A stretch of 64,000 nt of DNA from JANYBT01 sp038211475 (GTDB taxonomy: Bacteria; Acidobacteriota; Terriglobia; Terriglobales; Acidobacteriaceae): positions 1 to 64,000 of the forward strand of contig JBBQVN010000005.1 in the NCBI GenBank assembly GCA_038211475.1. The letters are read 5' to 3'. The notes below the pieces were generated by a model. The model saw only the letters and a program-made list of their open reading frames with translations. It was not told where the DNA came from and ran no database searches. The first letter of the stretch is position 1. Each line of letters begins with the position of its first letter. The translations under genes were made by a program, and so were the position numbers. This document shows, piece by piece, positions 34,243-41,443 of the stretch.

Positions 34243-35823
34243 TTAGAACCTCATGGTTACAGATTCGCCGGCATGGCGGATTTCTCGCGCATCGCCGCGA
34301 ACCAGTTGCAGGGCGCGCTGGAACCGTTCCCAGACTCCGCCAAGTCCCCGGCTCTGGGCCGCGCGCGCGGTGAATCGAGCCTGCCTGAGCAGCCACTTCG
34401 GATCCTTTACCTTGGCCCGCATCCACATGGAATGGGATTGAGCCATAAATGCCTCGATGTCTTGTTTCGAGATGTCCTTATAGCGGATGACAGTGTGATT
34501 GGCTCCGTCGAACTCCGCCCAGCCGCTGGCGGTTAAATCCCCGGCCTGCACAAGATCGTGATACATGGGCGTGCCGGGAAGCGGCGTGGCTAAACTGAAT
34601 TGGATGGAATCGACATCGAGTTTGCAGACATAGGCGAAGGTATTGTGTAACGTCTCGGTGGTCTCGCCACTGAGGCCGAGGACGACACTGGCGTGAGTCT
34701 TGATGCCCAACGATTTCGCGGCTTCTACGATTCGTTCCAGATTCTCGAGCCTCAGGGGCTTGTTGATGGTATGGAGAACCTTGGTATCGGAGCTGTCGAG
34801 GCCGAACTTGATCCCAATGCAGCCCGAGGCGGACATTTGTTTCAGCAGTTCGGGCGTCAACACAATGGCGTCACACATGGCCGACCAAGGAAGATCCACT
34901 TCGCGGTGGACAATTTCATCGCACAGCGCCATCACGTGGGCCTTGTTGCTGGTGAAATTGTCGTCATCGAAATAAATTTCCCGGGCGCCCGCTGCTTTTA
35001 CTTCCAGCATTTCCTGCACGACGCGGCCGGGAGAAAAGAAGCGCTGTTTGTTGTCTGCAAACAGAACGTGGATGCGGTCGCAGAAGTTGCATTTGAAGGG
35101 GCAGCCCCGGCTGGTGTGCATGTGGTAGGCCGGGCTATGCTGACAAAACCCGTCGTGATAAACGGCCATGTCAGTATCGAAGTAAGCCGGAAAAAGGTGA
35201 CGGGCCGGGACCGGAAGGTCGTCAAGGGGAGCAATGGCTTCCGATCTTTCATTTACCACGGCTTTCCCGGACTGGTCGCGATAGGCGATCCCGCGAAGCG
35301 AAGCGACGGATCCGGAGTCGCGCAGGCATTGCATGAGCCGGAGCAGCGATTTTTCGTACTCTCCGATCACCACGTAGTTGACCAGGGGATAGCCTTCAAG
35401 CAGTTCCTGCGCCCGGGCGGTTGCGTGTGAACCACCTAAAACCACGATGGCGGGGGTGGACTCGCGCAAACGCTTAATGAGGCGAAGGGTATCGTCTACG
35501 ACGGCGGCATTGGGCTCGAAGAAAACAACGTCGGGAAAAACCTCCTGGACCCGCGCCAGAAATTCTTCTTCCCGCAAATTCAATGGAACGCCGTCGATGA
35601 CGCTGACAGCGAAACCTTCCTGCTCGAGGACGGCGGCGGCGTAGGCCATAAAGAGCGGGAACATGGCGTAGCGAGGCCGGTCCCCGGTGCGCTTCAGCAA
35701 CGACCAGGGGTAGCGCATTCCCGCGCCCAACATGTAGCGTTCCAGTCCATCACCAAGATCGCGGGTGAAAGCTGGATTGGCTAGCAGGACGCGCATGGAC
35801 GGCTTTTTCTCAGAGGATGTCAT
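34243..35823 (-). CDS. B12-binding-type radical SAM protein (first of a pair)
   Basis: 526 residues from ATG 35823, with GGGAGAGA upstream and a 14-base overlap with the preceding gene. The N-terminal cobalamin-binding-like domain shows 'FPDVVFFEPNAAVVDDTL', 'AIVVLGGSHATARAQELL' and 'VNYVVIGEYEKSLLRLM'. The radical SAM ligands are Cys241, Cys245 and Cys248 ('TSRGCPFKCNFCDR'), followed by 'REIYFDDDNFTSNKAHVMAL' and 'THASVVLGLSGETTETL'. It differs clearly in sequence from its neighbour, so the two probably do distinct steps and are not a recent duplicate. It may methylate or otherwise modify a lipid or glycan; its own sequence does not reveal the substrate. Confidence 0.9.
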   Translation of the reverse strand: MTSSEKKPSMRVLLANPAFTRDLGDGLERYMLGAGMRYPWSLLKRTGDRPRYAMFPLFMAYAAAVLEQEGFAVSVIDGVPLNLREEEFLARVQEVFPDVVFFEPNAAVVDDTLRLIKRLRESTPAIVVLGGSHATARAQELLEGYPLVNYVVIGEYEKSLLRLMQCLRDSGSVASLRGIAYRDQSGKAVVNERSEAIAPLDDLPVPARHLFPAYFDTDMAVYHDGFCQHSPAYHMHTSRGCPFKCNFCDRIHVLFADNKQRFFSPGRVVQEMLEVKAAGAREIYFDDDNFTSNKAHVMALCDEIVHREVDLPWSAMCDAIVLTPELLKQMSASGCIGIKFGLDSSDTKVLHTINKPLRLENLERIVEAAKSLGIKTHASVVLGLSGETTETLHNTFAYVCKLDVDSIQFSLATPLPGTPMYHDLVQAGDLTASGWAEFDGANHTVIRYKDISKQDIEAFMAQSHSMWMRAKVKDPKWLLRQARFTARAAQSRGLGGVWERFQRALQLVRGDAREIRHAGESVTMRF

Positions 35824-37531
35824 TTGTCTCTCCCGTGGCACGAGGCGGTGTTGCACTCAGAAGGTGACGTACGAACAAAGGGATGCCGGTCGTGTAGCGG
35901 CTCCTGCTATGCGGCTCGAAACTCATACGGTGCAGCCATTCCAGACCGAGTTGCGCCACGACGGCCGGCGCGCGATGTTTGGTTCCTGCCCATTGCTTCA
36001 GGGTGCCGGCGCCCACATGCCAGCACAGGGCCCGATGACAGATTTCCGAGGCCAGCATCAAGATTCGCTCTGACCGGGGCGAACTCGCGCCGACCAACAC
36101 AAATGAAGCGTCGGCGTGATCCCGCAAAATGGCCTGGTATTCGTGATCCTGGTGAAAGCCGTGGTGAACGGCGACAAAATCTGCCATGGGTGCGGCTCGG
36201 CGGAGTTCTCGGGCCGCGTGTGTAATCTCCTCGGGGCTAAGGCCGAAGAGCACGACCGGACCTTGTACCAATCCGGACGCGATACTGAAATCGAACAACT
36301 GGTGCATGATGACGCGGTCACACCAGGCTCGTGCAAACAGGCTTGCCGCTATGGTTGCGCCGATGCCGTCGAGGCAAACGGCATCACAGCGTTGCAGGAA
36401 GGTTGCGACGGTCGGATGAGTGACACACAGATTGTAGACGTGAGGATTCAGAAACCCGAGAGACGCGGAGGTAGGGCCGGGTGACTGCACGGAGCGCCGG
36501 ATCAGGTCGAGGGCGTTGTCTCGACTGCTGATGTTAATCCTGAGTGATCCAATACTGGATGACGTACATGGCTTACCCACTCGTACAGTTGCGTAATAGT
36601 TGTAAACCCGGGTCAGTGCAGTGTCTAAGTCGATGACCGGAGTCCAGCCGGTGTGGTCCCTGATCTTGTCGATGCGGGGTGATTTGGCGGAGGCTTCCAG
36701 GTAATGGGCGCCGAACCTTTGCGCGGGATCGACAGTCTCAAACTGGGAATCGGAAGCGCAAAGCTCGCGGATGCGTATTGCAAGGTCGCGAATGGTTACG
36801 GCATTGCCGGGATTGCCGAGATTGTAGGTGTGGCCGCCCTTGCCGCGCTCCTGGACAGCGACCAGGCCGCGGGCGACATCTTCGGCATGGCAGAAGCAGC
36901 GTACCTGGTGCCCGCCATTGAACAGGGGCAGCGGCTTTCCGGCCAAGGCGTTCTGGAAAAATGTGGGAACCACAAATCCGATCTGCGCGCTCTGGCCTTC
37001 GCCGAGGGCGTTAAATGGCCGCACCACGGTCAGGCGGAAGCCAAACCGTGCCGCCAAGTTAAGCAGCAGATGCTCGGCCGCCAGCTTTCCCAGGGAGTAC
37101 TCCATCCGCGTTCCGGTCTGCACGGGAACGGAAAGTTCGTCGTCCTCCTGTTGCAATCCGGCTTTGCCGTAGACTTCCGAAGAAGATACATAGAGGAGTG
37201 CGGCACCTTGGTCGGCGGCAAGTTCGCCGGCACGCGTGGCAAGATCGGTAATCTCTTTGGCAAGGTAGCCGCTTCTCGCCAGAATCCCCAGCGAGCCTAC
37301 CGGGCTAGCCAGATGGTAGATGCGGCTGAATCTCCGGTGGGCCAGCGCGACGGTCTTGAAATCAGCGGTAAGAATCTCGGCGCGATTGTGAAGCCATTCA
37401 TAATTGATCTTGGAGGAACTTACATTATCGACAATGGTAAGTTGGCAGCCGGGATCAGTGCGAAGCAAATAGCGGGCAAGATGCTGGCCCAGAAAACCCA
37501 GCCCGCCAGTGATGAGTATTCTTTCCTGCAT
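35810..37531 (-). CDS. Fusion: nucleotide-sugar SDR + WecG/TagA/CpsF-type glycosyltransferase
   Basis: 573 residues from ATG 37531, with GGAGGAT overlapping the upstream stop. Residues 1-320 are an extended SDR: NAD motif 'ITGGLGFLGQHLARYL', catalytic Ser/Tyr/Lys in 'LLYVSSSEVYG' and 'MEYSLGKLAAEHLL', and 'RPFNALGEGQ' as in UDP-glucuronate decarboxylase or epimerase families. Residues about 330-573 are a WecG/TagA/CpsF (GT26) domain: 'GFLNPHVYNLCVTHPTVATF', 'DAVCLDGIGATIAASLFA', 'ADFVAVHHGFHQDHEYQAIL' and 'FVLVGASSPRSERIL'. GT26 enzymes add the second sugar, usually ManNAc-type, to an undecaprenyl-PP-linked sugar. The fusion suggests one polypeptide makes the donor and transfers it. Confidence 0.88.
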   Translation of the reverse strand: MQERILITGGLGFLGQHLARYLLRTDPGCQLTIVDNVSSSKINYEWLHNRAEILTADFKTVALAHRRFSRIYHLASPVGSLGILARSGYLAKEITDLATRAGELAADQGAALLYVSSSEVYGKAGLQQEDDELSVPVQTGTRMEYSLGKLAAEHLLLNLAARFGFRLTVVRPFNALGEGQSAQIGFVVPTFFQNALAGKPLPLFNGGHQVRCFCHAEDVARGLVAVQERGKGGHTYNLGNPGNAVTIRDLAIRIRELCASDSQFETVDPAQRFGAHYLEASAKSPRIDKIRDHTGWTPVIDLDTALTRVYNYYATVRVGKPCTSSSIGSLRINISSRDNALDLIRRSVQSPGPTSASLGFLNPHVYNLCVTHPTVATFLQRCDAVCLDGIGATIAASLFARAWCDRVIMHQLFDFSIASGLVQGPVVLFGLSPEEITHAARELRRAAPMADFVAVHHGFHQDHEYQAILRDHADASFVLVGASSPRSERILMLASEICHRALCWHVGAGTLKQWAGTKHRAPAVVAQLGLEWLHRMSFEPHSRSRYTTGIPLFVRHLLSATPPRATGETNDIL

Positions 37532-37535
37532 CAAG

Positions 37536-38177
37536 CTATCCTCCCACAACCATTCTTTTTACGGTGAATCCTTCGGCAAAGGGCAATCCCGCCTGGGCAC
37601 CGCGGAGTTGCGCAATGGCGGAGACGAGTTCGGGCGACCGATGGCCCCGGACCTGGGAGGTATAGAGCGAATAGCTGTGCAGCTTTTCCGAGAGAGACAT
37701 GGCCTGAAAGTAGTTGGGAGCAGCTTCCCCGCCATGGGGCAAGAGCAGCGAATCCGGCTGCTCAAAGACCAGGACGTTCCTCACGAACCAATTCTGATCG
37801 TGGGGGCGCAACGCGGTGATCGCGGCATCGTAGACGGCCCGATGATCCTGATTATAGGACGGCTGCGGGAGCAGCACGGTGTCTGGTTCACACTCCCGAA
37901 TCACTCTCTCCAGATCCGGTATCAGGTCAGGCACTCGGTATGCATTGACGGGATGGTGCAGGGCTTCCCATTGGAATCCGGACTTGGCCGCGCTCCTGCT
38001 GACCTCCAAAATCCGTTCGTCCCTGGAGACATTCACGCGGTCCTCGATCCCGAGATACAGCACACGGCAGGAAGGGGACAAAAACGAGAAGCACCCCAAG
38101 ACTTCGTCATCAGCGTGCGGCGAGAAGATGACGACTGATGCCGCATTTTTGTTTCTCGAAGGTGCTCCCCTAGTCAT
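37536..38177 (-). CDS. PIG-L/LmbE-family deacetylase
   Basis: 213 residues from ATG 38177. The zinc motif 'FSPHADDEVLGC' (His21, Asp24) and the second motif 'QPSYNQDHRAVYDAAI' are intact. PIG-L enzymes remove N-acetyl groups from N-acetyl amino sugars or related conjugates in the cytoplasm. Its stop is four bases from the next start and contains that gene's ribosome site, so it heads the six-gene operon. In this context the likely substrate is a lipid-linked or nucleotide-linked HexNAc. At 213 residues it is a typical short member. Confidence 0.92.
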   Translation of the reverse strand: MTRGAPSRNKNAASVVIFSPHADDEVLGCFSFLSPSCRVLYLGIEDRVNVSRDERILEVSRSAAKSGFQWEALHHPVNAYRVPDLIPDLERVIRECEPDTVLLPQPSYNQDHRAVYDAAITALRPHDQNWFVRNVLVFEQPDSLLLPHGGEAAPNYFQAMSLSEKLHSYSLYTSQVRGHRSPELVSAIAQLRGAQAGLPFAEGFTVKRMVVGG

Positions 38178-38737
38178 GCCGCGCAAACTTACGATAGTAC
38201 ATTTTTAGGGTCGGCACAAGATTTATTTTCCTGCAATCGGCGTCAGACCCGCCAGCTTTCCGATCTCACCGCGGCTCTTTACTCCAATCCCTCGACCACC
38301 GACAAAGTCCCCAGAACCCGCGTGGCGCTGTAGACATAGGTCTTACTGGCCTTGGCATAGACCAGCCTGATTTTGGATACGGAACCGGCTTTGTCGCTCA
38401 GCACCACCGTATTGAGCGGGATGCGCTTTCCGGTCGCGACTTCCACACGGTTAGAGACTTGCCTGCGAAGGTGTGATTGCGCATCCCTAGCTTTTTAGAA
38501 AATCCGCTTTGAAGCCCCGATGAGGAAAATAAGGGAAGGCAGCGCAGTCTTCCCTTTTAATCTCCCCCCGGCAATCTCCGTCAACTGCCCCAACATTCCC
38601 CTAAAATCAGGCCAGATCTACTTGAATCAGGCAGATTTCGCAGCGATCATATACAGTACGCTCACCGAATTCCCCTTGACATTGTCCGGGAGTGCACCGA
38701 GAATCGCAAAGAATCTTATTCGTGGGGTCTACATGTC
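38178..38737. other. Region upstream of the glycan operon, no intact gene
   Basis: About 560 bp. It should contain the promoter of the operon. It also holds a possible minus-strand C-terminal coding fragment, listed separately. I find no RNA gene. Confidence 0.45.
38279..38490 (-). pseudogene. Possible C-terminal fragment of a protein gene
   Basis: Without a start codon, the minus frame ending in TAA at 38279-38281 is open for about 70 codons and reads like protein: 'RRQVSNRVEVATGKRIPLNT', 'VVLSDKAGSVSKIRLVYAKA', 'TYVYSATRVLGTLSVVEGLE'. A TAA precedes it. I do not recognise the family. It may be a decayed gene end left by rearrangement. Confidence 0.3.
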
Positions 38738-39608
38738 ATGCGCGCAAACCAAGCTGAGGGCTCTTCAGTGGGGGGGTAGCTCTCCTTCTGGTTCTTGTTT
38801 TCTCCCCGCTTGCTTCCTTTTGCCAGGACTTAGATGCAACAGTCACAGGTTGTAGCCAGATCACTACAGCGAACAATACCGTTTGTCTTGTGACCTACCA
38901 AGGTGGTATCAGCCGGCGCGGCTTCAATCCCAGCGAAACCCTTTTGACCCAGGCCAAGGTTCAAGGAGGAACTTTCAAGCTGCAACGATCGTTCCCCGTA
39001 AATGGCGCGATTTATGGTGAGCCTCTAGTGTTGCCGAATGTCAGTAACACGGTGACAGGCGCTTTCCATTCAGATCTGGTGTATGTTGCTACGGAACAAG
39101 ATGTACTCTACGCTTGGGATCCTTCCTCTAGCGCGACCACGCCAGTCTGGGAACAGCCGCTGCTCCCTTCCGGTTATACGTTCTTGAATAGCAGGGACGT
39201 TTTTGGTTGCACCAACATCCAACCCGCTCCGGGCGACATTGGAGTAACAAGCACTCCTGTGATTGACGTTAGCCAGAACACAGGTGGGCAGAACATCACT
39301 TCGGGGTACCATCTATGTAGTATCTCGTGGGAAAACAACAAGCGGGACAACAACCTACCAACAGTGGCTGTGGGCGTTCAGCGTGATTGACGGGACGCTT
39401 TTGGCCGGGCCGACCCCAATATCCGGAACGACTGCGACCGGTGATGTGTTCAACGCGCAATCGCAGAAGGGGCGTCACCCTAACTGGGGTGCCAGCGGGG
39501 TTGCCAATCAAGTTCACCGTGCCGGCGGTTGCCAATGGTTGGGTCATCTACGGTACCGCGGAAGTTGACCCCGCAACGAGCCCCCTCAACATATTCGGAA
39601 CCAGATAA
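38738..39608 (+). pseudogene. Decayed PQQ-like beta-propeller gene with internal deletion
   Basis: Pieces in different frames reconstruct a secreted protein related to the one at 25959-27527. There is a frameshifted start at a G7 run near 38770, a signal peptide ('VALLLVLVFSPLASFCQ'), 'YQGGISRRGFNPSETLLTQA', 'GAIYGEPLVLPNVSNTVTG' and 'PAPGDIGVTSTPVIDVSQNT'. After a frameshift near 39285 it continues 'GTIYVVSRGKTTSGTTTYQQ', 'AFSVIDGTLLAGPTPI'. Then the middle of the protein is missing and the reading jumps to its end, 'LPIKFTVPAVANGWVIYGTA', with a stop at 39608. Most blades have been deleted, so it is not functional. Confidence 0.75.
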
Positions 39609-39633
39609 TTCGAACGATCCCAGGAGATTTGAA

Positions 39634-40581
39634 ATGAAGTTCTCAATGATGCGGTCGCTGTTGGCAAGTCTGTTTGCATGCGTGCTGGTGTCTCACTGTT
39701 CTGCGCAACTAAATCCAAATCAAGTGGCTCTGCTCCACTGGTACGCCACCGATCAGGTCGCGGTATTTAGCACAGGGGGGAGGTCACCGGTTGGAATCGC
39801 GTTTGACGGCCAAAACATGTGGATCGCTAACAATGGTACCCAGACGGTCAGCAAAGTGCGCGCCAGTGATGGGACTCTGCTGGGTACGTTTCACGTGGGC
39901 AATCAGCCCGCCGGGGTGGTTTACGATGGGGCGCACGTGTGGGTAACGAATCTTCTCGCCGGAACTCTAAGTGAGATTAACCCTTCGGATGGCACCACTC
40001 TCGGCACCTTCAAGGTGGGAGCGGTTCCGTTTGACATTGCCTTCGACGGCTCCAGTCTTTGGGTCGTGCTGGAGGGCGACACCAGTGTCGCCAAAGTCCG
40101 CCCCAGCGACGGGGCGGTGCTGCTGACGACCAGACTCTCAGGCAGCCCGCTGCATATTGCTTTTGACGGCGCCAATATGTGGGTCACACTGGGCTCCAGC
40201 GCGAGGTCGGTAGCCAAGGTGCGGGTGAGCGACGGCGTGTTAGTGGGCACTTATGCGGTCGGCAATTTTCCGCAGCCGGTGGTATTTGATGGCACCGCAA
40301 TCTGGGTGGGCAACTCGGGCAGCAACACGGTTACTAAGTTGCGCATCAGCGACGGCACAGTGCTGGGGACCTTCGCCGTGGGATCCAGCCCCACTGCCCT
40401 AGCGTTTGATGGAACCAACATCTGGGTCGGGTCTATCAGCAGCAATGTCCAAAAGCTGCGCGCCAGCGACGGCAAGAGTCTGGGTAGTTTCCCACTGCCC
40501 GGCCAGGCTTCGGCAGGCGCGTTCGACGGCGCGTTCGTTTGGATCACCATCGCTGATAAGGCCGAGGTCGCAAAACTCTAG
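39634..40581 (+). CDS. Secreted YVTN/NHL-type beta-propeller protein
   Basis: 315 residues from ATG 39634 with caggaga upstream. A signal peptide ('MRSLLASLFACVLVSHCSAQ') is followed by about six or seven blades of roughly 43 residues. Each has the pattern 'P..IAFDG.N.W(V/I)...(G)...V(S/T)K(V/L)R.SDG..LG(T/S)F', for example 'GIAFDGQNMWIANNGTQTVS' and 'ALAFDGTNIWVGSISSNVQK'. It is exported or periplasmic and probably mediates binding; no catalytic motif is visible. It lies directly after the decayed propeller gene and before a zone of gene fragments. Confidence 0.85.
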   Translation: MKFSMMRSLLASLFACVLVSHCSAQLNPNQVALLHWYATDQVAVFSTGGRSPVGIAFDGQNMWIANNGTQTVSKVRASDGTLLGTFHVGNQPAGVVYDGAHVWVTNLLAGTLSEINPSDGTTLGTFKVGAVPFDIAFDGSSLWVVLEGDTSVAKVRPSDGAVLLTTRLSGSPLHIAFDGANMWVTLGSSARSVAKVRVSDGVLVGTYAVGNFPQPVVFDGTAIWVGNSGSNTVTKLRISDGTVLGTFAVGSSPTALAFDGTNIWVGSISSNVQKLRASDGKSLGSFPLPGQASAGAFDGAFVWITIADKAEVAKL

Positions 40582-40860
40582 GATCGTCAGTGGCTGTTGG
40601 CATCAAAGCCAACTGAATGAGGTCTACACTTTCCCCCAGAGCTCTTCCCGCGGGAGTTCCCGCGCCATGGAAGACTGCTTCGAGCGGCTACTCTTTCGGA
40701 ACGCCGATTGCTGGCTGCCGCCATGAATTCGCTCAGTGAGTGCCAGAGAGTGTCCAGGGTCGACGATTTGCCCCTGCCGCGCAAACCTTTCGCCATGCTG
40801 CATACACGATCAAGCCGTGGCTCATAGGCGCGAGCGCGCGCTTATATTTCTGAAGCAGAA
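40582..40860. other. Non-coding or decayed stretch
   Basis: About 280 bp between the intact propeller gene and the mosaic of fragments. No supported gene or RNA. Confidence 0.4.
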
Positions 40861-40866
40861 CACATA

Positions 40867-41110
40867 TGAACATGGACTCGCTTTGGAGCGCCCGGCATCG
40901 AGCCGCGCTGGACCTCCAGCGCCAAGGACGGCATCGGCACTGCGTATCATAGCAGGTCGACGATGTGGTTCACGCTCGGCTACGGCATAATCAACGAGAT
41001 CTATTTCCCGCACGTCGATACGCCCAACACACGCGGCCTGCAATTTCTCATCCTTGACGGAGAAATATTTTGTCACGAGAAAAGCGCGACCTCGTCCACA
41101 AAACCCGGCA
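40867..41110 (+). pseudogene. Fragment of a GH15 glucoamylase/glucodextranase N-terminal domain
   Basis: A start-less plus frame reads 'FGAPGIEPRWTSSAKDGIGT', 'AYHSRSTMWFTLGYGIINEI', 'YFPHVDTPNTRGLQFLILDG', 'EIFCHEK'. This is the beginning of the N-terminal domain of bacterial glucoamylase-type GH15 enzymes ('APG.EPRW..S.KDG.GTAY', 'W.T...GI.NE.Y.P..D.P..RDL'). Catalytic domains are absent. It ends where the converging GloVer fragment begins, which suggests recombination. Confidence 0.65.
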
Positions 41111-41220
41111 TAGGGATAAGCTCCGTCAGTTCCGTTGGTAAAGCTGTACAGCGTGGTCAGAGTGCCTGAGGACGTGATTTGGAACACAGTGCCGGATGCG
41201 CTGGTCCCTCCCACATCCGT
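41101..41220 (-). pseudogene. Fragment of a GloVer-type (TIGR03803) repeat protein
   Basis: The minus frame reads 'GGTSASGTVFQITSSGTLTT' and 'LYSFTNGTDGAYPYAG', one unit of the repeat 'GG....GTVF..T..G..T.LY.F...DG..P.AGL' of secreted acidobacterial proteins. Both ends of the gene are missing and the frame runs on into unrelated sequence. Confidence 0.6.
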
Positions 41221-41440
41221 TGTGCCATCTATACCCGCAAGTCGAAGAAGGCTTGAAGCAGTCGTTCAACTCGCTCGACGCCCAGCGCGAGGCCTGTGAG
41301 GCCTACATCAAGAGCCAGCAGCATGAGGGCTGGCAGCGTATCCCTACCCGCTACGACGACGGCGGCTTCTCCGGTGGCAACATCGAGCGCCCTGCACTAA
41401 AGCAGCTCATGGCCGATATCAGTACGCGCCCCACTGCCTT
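41216..41440 (+). pseudogene. Fragment of a serine recombinase (resolvase/invertase) N-terminus
   Basis: The plus strand encodes 'CAIYTRKS' in one frame and, after a one-base shift near 41245, 'EEGLKQSFNSLDAQREACEA', 'YIKSQQHEGWQRIPTRYDDG', 'GFSGGNIERPALKQLMADI'. This is the catalytic N-terminal domain of large serine recombinases. The nucleophile Ser is expected in 'YTRKS'. The DNA-binding parts are absent; the fragment stops at the serine hydrolase gene end. It is a relic of a mobile element. Confidence 0.75.
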
Positions 41441-41443
41441 TTC

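Noticed and set aside
33739..34536. Plus-strand frame of 265 codons across two genes
   Set aside because: It is antisense to both radical SAM genes; its translation has no motif.
36704..37567. Plus-strand frame of 287 codons
   Set aside because: It is antisense to the SDR-WecG fusion gene, which has intact catalytic motifs.
41216..41440. An active prophage or integrative element
   Set aside because: Only a frameshifted N-terminal fragment of a serine recombinase exists; no structural, replication or attachment features were found.
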